Shown here one piece after another: positions 16,000 to 27,400 of a DNA stretch of 64,000 bases. Location of the stretch: positions 186,001 through 250,000 of the forward strand of contig CAUEEP010000322.1 of NCBI GenBank assembly GCA_958450365.1. Reading direction: 5' to 3'. Made by a program: the position numbers and the translations under genes. Every line of letters begins with the position of its first letter. Positions within the stretch are counted from its first letter, which is position 1. The stretch is from Mesorhabditis belari (Eukaryota; Nematoda; Chromadorea; Rhabditida; Rhabditidae). The notes under the pieces are model-generated. The model was not told where the DNA came from. It saw only the letters and a list, made by a program, of their open reading frames with translations, and did no database searches.

Positions 16000-17659
16000 A
16001 AATATAAAAATAGAGTATAGTTATTAAAAGTGATCGTTTGGAAATGGGTTTTTGAACAATTTTGAACAATTTTGAACAAAAAAACAAAGTCAAAACAATT
16101 CAATTCTATTTTCTAATTTTCTCAAAACGATTTAGCTCTATTCCCGAATTATATTGACAAGTGTTTCCTTTTTTATTTTGTTTTATAAAAAGCTAAACCT
16201 ATTGAAAAATGTTGTTACTCAAAATTTATAAAGAAATGAGCTTTTGATGAACTAAATCGCCAATTTATATTAATAAATATCGCCAATAAATTTTCTACAA
16301 AGAAAATAAACAAATCCTGGCTACTATATAAAGTTTTCTATAGAGCTGTTCGAAAAATGGGTTTTCGAAACTGTAGTGAAGTGAAAAGTTTTCATCAATG
16401 AATGCAGAAAAATGTTGAGTATTGAATGAAAACATTTGCTGTTTAAAAATTTAGATTTAAACTTTAAAAAACGGTTAAATAAAAGTGGTGGGAAATGCTA
16501 GGGAGAGTTTTGCTAGTTGGCGACGATTGGGGAAAGAGAAAGATGGAGGGGAAAAGAGAAAAGGAGAAGGGTTGACCTGGGATGGGAGTGCAGAGTGAAG
16601 GGATTGGGGAGAGGGGTGAGAATGGGAAAAAGATGAGAAATAGAGGAGAAGATGCGAAGATTTAGAGTTGAAAGATTGTGAAAAGAACTGCAAAAAGAAG
16701 ATAAGTGAAAGATGGGAGAAATTAGAGTGAATGGATTGGAAAGAGATTCGAAAAGAGCATAGAGATTGGAGAAGATTGAGAGATTGAGAGGAAGGAGAAG
16801 AGAATATTGACAAGATCCAGAGATTGAAAGAAAGAAGAAGAGAATATTGACAAGATTGAGAGAAAGAAGAGGAGAATATTGGCAAGATTGAGAGATTGAA
16901 AGAAAGAAGAAGAAAATATTGACAAGATTGAGAGCTAAAGATTGAAAAGATGAAAGAAATCTAGGAAAAAGAAGTAGAGATTGAGAAAATCCAAAAATAT
17001 TGGAGAAATCTATAAATAAGAATACAAGAATCAAAAAAAACTCTGAGAAAAGCAAAAGAATTTGAAAGAGATTTGAAAGAGCTTTGAAAGAGCTTTGAAA
17101 GAGGTTTGAAAAGCGAAAGAAAAAGATCTCAGGCTTTAGAGAGCAAGAGATTTTCGCGGAGAATCCAATTGAAAGAGATCACGAAAAGAGGGGAACATTG
17201 ATGGAGGAAGAGAGCAGACAGGAGAGAGCGCCTTGCTAGAAAAAGCCAATAGAAAAAGACACAGAGCATTTTAATAGTCAGAGCAAAGAAAAAACACTTT
17301 TACAATTGTTGGTCAAAGCTTGTGAAAAATAGAAAAAACATTATGATTTTAATCTTTTTAAGAAAATTTAGGTCCTTTTCCAAGCAAATTCGAGTGCAAA
17401 AACTCGTTTTTCGTAAAATTCTACAAAAAGCTCTACAAAGAAATCGGCTGAACAGGCTGAAAAATGAGTCGACAAATTGTTCACTAACCATTTTGGGCAA
17501 AAAAACGATCAGTAATTGCCAAAATTGTGGATCGATCAGTAATTGCAACTTTTATTAACCCCATCGGCAGTTGGCCGCTTTTTGTAGCTTGCTTCTGGTA
17601 AAGTGTGTGTAATTTCACCCGAATTCATTTATATTCTTTCTAATCTTTTCAATAAAACA
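16000..17659. other. Gene-free region with a polypurine tract
   Basis: 16000-16490 is AT-rich with nothing recognisable. 16490-17240 is a long plus-strand GA-rich tract (units like GATTGAGAGAAAGAAGAAGA) with only scattered T and C. 17240-17659 is unremarkable. The three minus-strand ORFs over this tract encode Ser/Leu/Phe-rich low-complexity peptides and are not genes. Confidence 0.75.
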
Positions 17660-20600
17660 TCAAAATGGTTTCATCTTGCAAACGAAACGCGCCGATAACT
17701 TGACGAGACTCCAATAGTTCCAATCGGTATAGCAAGATTTGTCGTTCAGAATCTATTATAAAAATGATTGTGGGAGATTTGGTACACGCCCTGCCCCTTT
17801 TGCCATTAGCAATCCAACTTTGAGCTCAAATATCTTGTTGTTGGGCTGTCCAATTGAAATACTTTTGGTATCATTAAATGCGTCAAGTCTTTCTCTGTCG
17901 ATTGGTGCAAAAACTATTTCAATTGGACCGCCCAACATCAAGAAATTTCAGCTCAAAGTTAGATTGCCAATGGCAAAAGGGGAGGGGCGATTTTGGGACC
18001 TTTTGTACGCGTCCCGCCCTCCTTGCCATTGGCAATAGAGCGTTGAGCTCAAATTTCTTGATCTTGGGCTCTCCAATTGAAATAGTTTTTGTACTAATCG
18101 ACAGAGGAAAATTTGGCGCATCTAATGATATGAAGAATATTTAAATACTTTTAATACGCCAGAAAGCATGGGTTTTCATTCTACTGCACAAAATACAATT
18201 AAGATTACCCCAAAAGCCATTGTCTCGTCGTTGATTGGAAAATAGACGTGATGTGAATAGTCAACTGGAGTCCCATCCACCCATGAAGTTGTGTTGTCAG
18301 GGTAGGCTCTAAAAAGTTGAATAAATCTTTTCGTAGAGTGACATGGAGGTGCGCTACGTTGTCTACAAAATACAAAATTTTACTTCTACGATTCCGTCTG
18401 CTCGGGTTTACATTGAGAATAACTCTCTGATTTGTAAGCATACAGGGTGTTCCAAAAGTTCTGGCACAAAAGCAGCTAGCAAATGTCTAACTTTTTAAAA
18501 TGCTAAGTGTTATACAGAGATTTGAAGCCCGGAATCTTGGCTACATTTGCATGTCAAAAGTTTTCGAATTAGAAACACACAACTCATGTAACAAGCTTTT
18601 GAGTGAGCACTACTCGGTCTCTTTCCGGCATGCTGTCATTTTTGTCGATTCTCTTTAATAAAACATTTCGTTCAGAATGGCTTCCCCAAAACAATTTTCA
18701 ATTTTCAAAACAACAAACAATATTCTTGTTCAAAAAATGAAGTTTAGTGCATTTATAGAGCTAGAGCAGCACATACATCAAAATTTGAACGTGAAAAATG
18801 GCGGCGTGCCGAAAAGAGACCGAGTAGTGCTCACTCAAAAGCTTGTTACATGAGTTATGTGTTTCTAATTCGAAAGCTTTTGGCATTTAAATGTAGCCAA
18901 GATTCCGGGCTTTAAATCTCTGTATAACACTTAGCATTTTTAAAATATGTTAGACATTTGCTAGCTGCTTTTGTGCCAGAACTCTCGGAATACCATGTAC
19001 CAAATTCATGCGAGATTGGAAACTCAACAAGTGCGGTGTAATCGACTTAGGAAAGTGCTGAATCCAACAAAATGACTCATTTTTGGTTTTTTAGATTAGC
19101 TAAAGATAATGCGATAGGTAGAGCCGCCTACCGTAGTCCAATCCACGCCTCAGCGTACCCACAGGATCCCGTCCCGCTCGGCACGTGCTGCGTTTGATCC
19201 AAAACGTTATACGAGGCCACTAAGTCTAAAAAACTCATTCTTATTTAAACCTAAATCATCTAACCATTAACAAAGCTGTTTTCTGCATCGGAATGTATTG
19301 AGGCTAAACTTGAAGCTCGCATTTGGCATTGCTCTTGAGCGTCATCTGGAGTCCACGAAGCCCAGAGGCCATCACTACCAAGAGTGAAATTCTAAAGAGT
19401 TCAATTTTTTATTGAAGTTTCAACAAAGTTTCAACAAACTTGCACAAAATAACAATATCCGTTGAATGCTTTCCATCCATCTTTGCAATTGGCTAAAGGT
19501 TTAGATTTTAGCCGTTTTTTGGGCTGTCGTTGCCGTTCAACTTACGGGCTGTCGTTGTCGATGGTCCAGTTGGGTTGGCTGGAAGTTGCTTTAGTAATTC
19601 GGTCACTTTATTCGATACATAAAACAAGACTAGTTTTAGCTCATCTACACTAAATATCGTAATACTACAGTAGTCTTTTCTTCAGATTTTTTCATTCTAC
19701 TAATTTTGATTTCGAATTGAAGAAAAGATTTACGGCAGCTTTTAGAGATCCCGAGCTTTTAGAGATCCCGAGCTTTTAGAGATCCCGAGCTTTTAGAGAT
19801 CCCGAGCTTTTAGAGATCCCGAGCTTTTGGAGATCCCGAGCTTTTAGAGATCCAGAGCTTTCAGAGATCCAGAGCTTTTAGAGATCCCGATTAACTCTTT
19901 TTGGTGCCTAGTGCCTTTTTACTACCTTGCACTGGCATCTGGCAAACATACGGTGACGCCGTGTCACAGCTCTGTGATTGCCAACTTCCCGACCTTGGAT
20001 CAAGCACCGCACAACCGTACGCGCTATTTGGTTCACCTAAAATGCTTTTATCCACTATAATTTTCTTTTCCCCGTACCTGATTTCCATTTCTGATAGCTT
20101 AGAAAGGATCCATCAGCGTAGATCCAAGTTCCATCGGGCAACTTCTCGACACCGATGTAAATCAGACGATTGTTCAGAGCTAATAGTGAACGTTTGCATT
20201 CAAATTTCAAATTAGCATTGATATCTTTTCAATTCTTTGAATCTTTTCAATTCAAAGTATAGAATTTTTACCAGAAAGTCCTTGAGCTGTGACAAGGGCG
20301 TTAAAGAAAGCGTCTGTGATCTTGACAATGTCACCTCCCGATTTCTCACAGGAGCGAATCGCTTGAGTGTATGAGGTTTCTAGATTTCACAAATCAAGTG
20401 GAAAACGTTGGATTTGCGCACTTTGAACTCGAATTGATTTGATTTGAACTGAAGCAATGAATTGAACTAAACCAAAACACAACGTATTTGTGTAAATGAG
20501 AGCATTTCATTTACACAAATAACATTTTCTACATTTTTCACTCTTTTTCTACATTTTTAGAGCATTTTTTAGCATTAGAAAACCTCAAAATACCGGAAAA

Positions 20601-21224
20601 AAATTTTGATAGCAAAAAAGGTTTTCGAAATCCCTCTAGTTTTGTCTTTTGCTATCGAAATTTTACTGTATCCTTTCAACTCTAATATTAGCCATAGCCA
20701 TATTAGCCATTAGCCATAGCCATATTAGCCATTAGCCATAGCCATATTAGTCATTAGCCATAGCCATATTAGCCATTAGCCATAGCCATATTAGCCATTA
20801 GTCATAGCCATATTAGCCATTAGCCATAGCCATATTAGCCATTAGCCATAGCCATATTAGTCATTAGCCATAGCCATATTAGCCATTAGCCATAGCCATA
20901 TTAGCCATTAGTCATAGCCATATTAGCCATTAGCCATAGCCATATTAGCCATTAGCCATAGCCATATTAGTCATTAGCCATAGTCATATTAGCCATTAGC
21001 CATAGCCATATTAGCCATTAGCCATAGCCATATTAGCCATTAGCCATAGCCATATTAGCCATTAGCCATAGCCATATTAGCCATTAGCCATTATCAGCCA
21101 TAAAAACCTTACCTTGATCTTCGACTCGTAAACAACTATTCTCCTGTGGCACCTCGAACCATCCATTTGGGCAAAAAGCCGCAATTTCATGAACAAATAA
21201 AGCAACAATTATCAATTTAAACAT
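17660..21224 (-). CDS. Secreted protein with two C-type lectin domains
   Basis: Exons on the minus strand: 21224-21113, 20379-20272, 20179-20078, 20036-19926, 19605-19546, 19492-19440, 19391-19265, (a joining exon, uncertain), 18308-18209, 17752-17660. Residues 1-16 form a signal peptide (MFKLIIVALFVHEIAA). CTLD1 (about 17-140) begins FCPNGWFEV, has SYTQAIRSCEKSGGDIVKI, then EPN at 109-111 (a Ca2+/mannose-type motif), and ends SCDTASPYVC. The usual WND partner is replaced by WQS, so sugar binding is doubtful. A Pro/Thr linker (about 145-165, NPTGPSTTTAP) leads to CTLD2, which starts NCKDGWKAFNGYCYF and ends CYTDWNYW...ARFVCKM before TGA. All phases agree except between 19265 and 18308, where a TIR element (18441-18994) sits. 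The best phase-matched candidate, about 18423-18386 (ESYSQCKPEQTE), lacks the usual WIGL motif. Intron 1 holds a large minisatellite. It begins 193 bp after the methyltransferase stop. Confidence 0.88.
17764..18148. repeat. Dispersed repeat with internal inverted copies, copy 1
   Basis: Contains several alternately oriented copies of a block around TTGCCATTGGCAATCCAACTTT and TTTCTCTGTCGATTGGT. The same mosaic is found at 35388-35826. It lies in the last intron of the lectin gene. ORFs over it on both strands are artefacts of the inverted blocks. Confidence 0.85.
18441..18994. mobile_element. TIR element with mariner-like ends in the lectin gene
   Basis: Starts TACAGGGTGTTCCAAAAGTT, and the inverted arm ends GTGCCAGAACTCTCGGAATA. 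The arms are about 195 bp with high identity; the spacer is about 165 bp. No transposase remains. The TACAGGGTGTTCC end is typical of mariner-like elements. Confidence 0.9.
19738..19890. repeat. 17-bp minisatellite in lectin intron 4
   Basis: Nine copies of CTTTTAGAGATCCCGAG with a few variants, between lectin exons 4 and 5. Confidence 0.93.
20684..21096. repeat. 21-bp minisatellite in lectin intron 1
   Basis: About twenty copies of AGCCATAGCCATATTAGCCAT. Single-base GCC/GTC variants recur every few units, giving a higher-order pattern of roughly three units (a repeat of a repeat). Confidence 0.95.
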
Positions 21225-21417
21225 TTCTCAGCACGATTGTTTATTCGCTTGAAGCATTCGACGAATTCTTATCACTTTCGATAATCGGATCAAAGTATAA
21301 GCCAATGCAGTCAATGTCTATTAACTGAGGGTTTTTGATAAGCAATTTGTCGAATTTGTACTTTTCTTTGTACTTTCATCAGAAAATTCGATGGAAATTG
21401 TGAATTTGTTCAACGAT

Positions 21418-24400
21418 TTATTGTGGGTTAAAACTCAGCAATGGATCAGTGACTTGAATGCCGATTTTCTCTTGTTGATTGCGGAGATTGTGCTCGAAGC
21501 GCTTTCGCTGGCTCGCCAATGTCCATTCGGAACGATGTGAGCAAATCAACATCTAAAATTTCTTGACACTCTGGACAGATGACGAATAACACTATTTTTA
21601 TTCTTTTCAGAATCATTTTCAATTCAAACTTACCCTTTGCTCAGGAAGAATTCTCATCAAAAAGCAAGAGGCAAAGTATTTGGCGAATAGCGAGCGAATC
21701 TAAAGTTTTCTAAAGCGAATCAGCAATTTTCACATCCTACCTGCTCCTCTTTGTGCTCTGGATTCTCATAAGCAACAATGTTAACGACCAGGCCACCTGG
21801 AAAATGATATAGAACTGATTAGAGAAGATGTTTGATCATAAACAATTGTAAGACTAGTTGTATTGTGACCGCGAATTATAGCGACTCACTTTTGAGGATC
21901 TAGCTCATCGAGAACTCAATGAATCCGTTTGAAATTTTTGGAGGTGATTTTTGAGTGTGTTTCCTGTAGCTAAGCCCATTTTCTCACTGATTGGTGCTTT
22001 TAGAATCATTATATAACCTTACAAAGTTGAGAGTCGCGGTGTACCTGATGCAAAACTCAATTTAAGGACCGAAAATCGAATTTCTCAGAAAATCTTGAAC
22101 AGAAAATCGAATTCCTATGAGTTATTTGATCTTTTGTTTAATCTGTTTGATCTTTTTTGTCTTAAACGTGATCATATTCAGTAAATAACTTCAAAAACGG
22201 CTTTAAAAAACCTTAAATTAGGTTTTTCGCAAGGTGCACCTAACTCTCAACTTTGCAAGGCCATATAAAGATTCTTGAAGCACTAATCAGTGAGGAAATG
22301 AGCTTGGCTACAGAAGAAATACTCAAAAATCACCTCCAAAAATTTCAAACGGATTCATTGAGTTCTCGCTGAGCTAGACCCTCAGAAGTGAGTCGCTATA
22401 ATTTGCGGTCAGACTGTAGACTAGGCTAATAACAAGACTAGGCTAATAACATAATCGTGATCTACCTATTCTAGGCTTTCGTTGAGTCAACCTTGATTTT
22501 TGACTTAGCCTTAGCCTTTCCTTGGCCATGGCTTTTTAGCCCCCAACTGGCCTTGGTTTTGATTCAACTTAGCCTGCAAAAACTGGCTTGGTTTACCTTG
22601 CTGGCAGTTATGTTTTGGGTTTAGCTGATAAAACCTTTTTGTTACATAATTTCTTTACCCATCGGATTGATCAGCTGAGCAATATTCGCGATCGTTTCCT
22701 CTTCTCTAAATCCATCAATCGGACAAATGACGACTCTCGCTTTATCATTCGAACAAGCGTCCAAAACGACGTAATCGTAAATTTCTCCTTAAATGAAAAG
22801 AATTTTTGAAGATTTGAATTGAATAATTGAATAATTGAATAATTGAATAATTGAATAATTGAATAACCTATTCACCTTTTGCTTTGATCTCCTTTGCGTA
22901 CTCAATTCCATCAGCGATAATAATCCGATTTGATCCAGTTGCTTTGTTCGCAAAGTATGTTTCAGCTACTTCAACCATTACTGGATCGATTTCAATTGTT
23001 GTTACATCGATCTGAATTTAATTGTGGTTAAATCGATCGATAGAAAAATACTATTCTTACATTTGCCTTTGGAAATTGTGAAATGTAGTTTTGAAGAGTG
23101 CCGCCACCAAGGCCAAATGCGAGAATCCGATTGGTTTTCTTTTCAAAAGTTAAGGCCTAAATTCGTTAAATTTATTGGTTGGAAACTTTTCAAGGTAGTA
23201 TTAAGTATACTGTTAACTAGACATGCTTTTGGACCGGGTAAGATCGGATCGGATCGATTGGATCGGATTGGATTGGATCGGATTGGATTGGATCGGATTG
23301 GATCGGATTGGATTGGGTCGGATCGGATTGGATCAGATTGGATCGGATCGGATCGGATCGGATTGGATTGGATTGGATTGGATTGGATCGGATTGGATTG
23401 GATTGGATCGGATTGGATTGGATTGGATTGGATTGGATTGGATCGGATTGGATCGGATCGGATTGGATTGGATCGGATTGGATTGGATCGGATTGGATTG
23501 GATCGGATCGCGATCCGAAAAACGAATTTTCGGACTCTATTTAGAGCGACATCAAAAATCTAAGAATATCATCTTAAAGCTTTCACAAAATACTTCAAAA
23601 AACTAATTGGGATCGATTTATTTGAATGCGATCTAACGGGAGAAAAATAAGAAAACATTCGCCGGCCAAGAATTTTTTTGACATGGTACAATAGACATGG
23701 TTTCGGATCGGACCGGATAAAATCGGGTCGCGATCCGATCCGCTCCAATTCGACCCGAGCCTGATCCAAACTGAGTAATACAATTATTAGATGGATTGCT
23801 ACAAACAAAACAAATCTCAATTGATGAGTAAAACGCACAAAAAACTTAACGCTAAACGATTTTTAGTAAAGGTACACAGATTGCAGAGAAATTTGGTGAT
23901 TTTTGATCATTTTTCGGATCCGATTCAAACTGATCCGATCCGATTCGATCCGAAAAACAGATTTTTTGGATCAGATCCATTTCGACGCAATCCGAAAACA
24001 TGTCTACTGTTAACTACTATTAATGTATAATGTATACTAGATCAAGATTAACAGTAGATTAAAGTTAACAGTAGATCAAAGTTAACAGTAGATTAAAGTT
24101 AACAGTAGATCAAAGTTAACAGTAGATTAAAGTTAACAGTCGATCAAAGTTAACAGTCGATCAAAGTTAACAGTCAATCAAAGTTAACAATCGATCAAAG
24201 TTAACAGTTTTCATTTTAAACAAATGATATTCAGTCTTTGATTCTATTGGCATTCTTTGATTCTATTGGATTCAAATTTTAATTGACAACTCTGATAATT
24301 TTCTTGATCTTTGGTTTTATCAAATGAAGATCTTTAGAATGAAAAACTTCTAAACTAATAAAAACTTTTGTAGATGAGAAATTTTGGGATATTATACCTC

Positions 24401-27400
24401 TAGGAGGCTTGATTCAATACGATTTTACCCCAAAGTTTGTATTTTCAAAAAAATCTGCATTTACCACGCTAAGAGACATGGAAATAAACAAATCAAAAAG
24501 TAAAAGGACTATCAAAAATCAAAGGGAAACAATTGAACAGTGTTCTGTGCAAGATTTTTAGCCTAAAAGATGCAAGATGTCTTCTTGAAGTGTGCTAAAT
24601 GCTATTTTGAATTTAAATTAATGGATAATGGATGGATTAATGGATTCTTATTGGTGATTTGCGTATAGTAGTTAAATTTTTTGGTTTAGTATTGAATTTG
24701 AATGAGATCTACACTACTGGACAATGAAATATCATATTTGAAAAAAGATCGTCACTTTCGCGCGTCTGTAACTCCCTTGCCTTTACCGTATTTCTAAATA
24801 TTAATATTACCATTGTGTAGCCCTTGAAAAGAGCTTTCAGAAAATGTATAACACTAATAGTTTAAACTCAAAGACAACGGAGTTACAGGCGCGCGAAAGT
24901 GACGATCGTTTTTCAAATACCCTAAAGTCTAGAGTATAAGTTGATCCGAGTATAAGTTCTGCCTTAATTTACATTCGCTTTAATTGCTTTGAATTTCTTT
25001 TTGTTGGGTTTTTATACATTTTTATTGTTATATAAACTTTTATTATTGTTCTTGGAGCGCGGGATACTACAGGGTGACAGCCTATCACCATTGCTATTTG
25101 TTATGGATACGTCCAGACGATAGTGTTGAAGAAGACCCTGGAAAGCATCTCTTTCGACCGTCCACGTGGACTTTGGCCGGATGAAGAGGCCAGGGAGGGA
25201 TCCATAAGACTGAGCACCGGGGAGGAGCAGGGCGGACGCGCCGAACCACGCCCGGAGCAACAAATAACAGCCATAACAGCAACAAATAACAGCATAAAAT
25301 TGCTATAACCCTCAATAAATTTACTTCTATTATTGTTCTTAAAAAGCAAAAAAGTTATGCTGCAGCGGGGTTCGAACCCTCGACACACCGCACCGGAGAC
25401 AGCCGCCAATTTGCATGCGAAAACCAAACAGAACTTATACTCGCGACTTTAGGGTACAAGATTGAGCCTCATTTCAAGCTCCTATTTCATTCTATCTCAT
25501 AGTCGGTCATTAGTATTTCTTTGGAATAACTGTAAGGATAGTTTTCATCAAAGACACCAGTACAGTTGTCCCAAGAAACAATAGACTTTTTTTTGATCAT
25601 ACTTCTTCCAACAATATTCAGGAATGAAGCAATATCACTCTAGGCTTTCCTTTTAGACTTTTCTTTTAGACTTTCCTTTTAGACTTTCCTTCTGGGACTT
25701 TGACTTCAACGGTAATCTTAATCGGTAAACAGAACTTATACTCGCGACTTTAGGGTAACTCTTTTCTCGATCTTTTTCAACTGCATAAACACCTCACCTC
25801 AATCATATACCCGCTTGCCAACATAATCATCACATAGGGCGTTATCATCACATTTTTATCGATACCCCAATTTGCCGTATTTGAATTGGCTTCAGTTAGC
25901 TCTTCTGAAAGTTTATGTAAACCTTTATTTATGATTTATTTGTGATTACTTGGAAATGTGAGCACTGCTTGTGATAGGGAAGCTGTTTGAATCTTTTCCG
26001 GTACGATGTCACGTTGCACTCGCATTCTGGAATTTTGCTAACAGCTATTGCATGTTTCTATGTATGATGTTGGGGTTTTTGGATAGAGGAAAAGAGGAAA
26101 AGCTTTTAAGACACGCCAGCATCACTCACAATCAGTTTTTTAAAATTAGAAATATGATTTCACAATCAGTTTTTACCCACTCTTCATCATGAAACTGATA
26201 TGCACAATCCGTCACTTTGAAACATTCATCAACATTACTTTATGGCTTTATATATGGAAAGCGATGTGCCAGATGGAATGCGATTGTGTGCGCGCAAAGA
26301 ACACTAGACAGCTCTTCTTGAAAAAAAATAGAAGAAAGGGGGGATAGAACTTGTGAGGATCTGGAATCTGGAAATGATCTGGAAACGAACGCACTACGAC
26401 TCAGCCACAACTGCACAGGTTTCTGCCCGCAAGGAGGCCGCTAAGACTCCGCAAAGCCCCGCTAGGACCCACTAGGGCCCAACCACATTTTCAGAGTCCT
26501 AACAAAACTTTAGACGCTCACAACTCCATGCAGATTATCATTTAGCAAAAACGAAATACGTATTCGGAATCAGCATCAAATTCTGCGTCGAATGGTAAAG
26601 GTCGAATAGAATTTTGCTCAGCCAGTTGACCTTTCCTTATTAGTTTTTTTCTTTATTTTACTCACTCTCCGTCCTGAAACCGATATGCACGATCCATCAC
26701 TTTATAACAATCACCCATCGAGCCGCAGAATTCATGGATCACTATCGGACTCTTTGCAATCAGTTCTTCTTCGATTTCTTTGGATCTGAATTGATTCGTA
26801 TTTCTTGACACTCAAACTCAGCCATGTTAACTCTACACCTTTAGTAATTTTCAGATGATTACAGATCGTAATTGTCAGATGATTACAGAACATAAAGCTC
26901 TTGATTAGACCGTTCTACTTGTTCAACTCTGGCCATCAGATTTCACTTTCCCTTCCCATCCCTAGCCATCTCTAGCTCTAACCGTCCCCTTTTCGATCCT
27001 TTTCCGTTGGCAATCTACGAATTTTGCTCGTATCTTGATTGGGTTTCGTTTAAATAACGTTGAATTTCTTTTATTCGATAGAAAAATTGATTTCGAGTCG
27101 AATGAAAGAAAATTCAACGTTTTTTAAGTCGACTGGAAGTAAATTCAACGTTTTTCAAACAAATCCGTCTAAGCGATGAGTAAAATACGTAGATTGCCAG
27201 CGAAAAACGGACTGAAATAGAAGCGGGGTTAACCAGCATACTCAAAACCCACCTCTTTTTAGCTGCAGCTTCATCTTTAAACAACTCTCCAAGATCTATG
27301 TTGAACCCGTCCGAGATAATGTACTAAAATTGCTCATATCAGTGTTGTGAAAGTTTTTTTTTGGTAACTTTTGTGACAATAATATGACAGCTTTAGTCTT

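Noticed and set aside
16475..17055. Minus-strand ORFs of 136 and 180 residues, Ser/Leu/Phe-rich
   Set aside because: They are the complement of the GA-rich tract; composition is explained by low complexity.
19891..20088. Lectin stop at 19891 making a single-domain, 155-residue protein
   Set aside because: Using the GTAGTA donor at 19926 and a Pro/Thr linker exon gives phase-perfect continuation into a second lectin domain; the read-through version may still exist as an isoform.
20684..21096. Possible CRISPR array (regular 21-bp repeats)
   Set aside because: No unique spacers; units are directly tandem, and the genome is eukaryotic.
23024..23606. Long ORFs in several frames (Asp/Trp/Ile/Gly repeats)
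   Set aside because: They are translations of a GGATT/GGATC array; the frames stay open only because the unit lacks stop codons.
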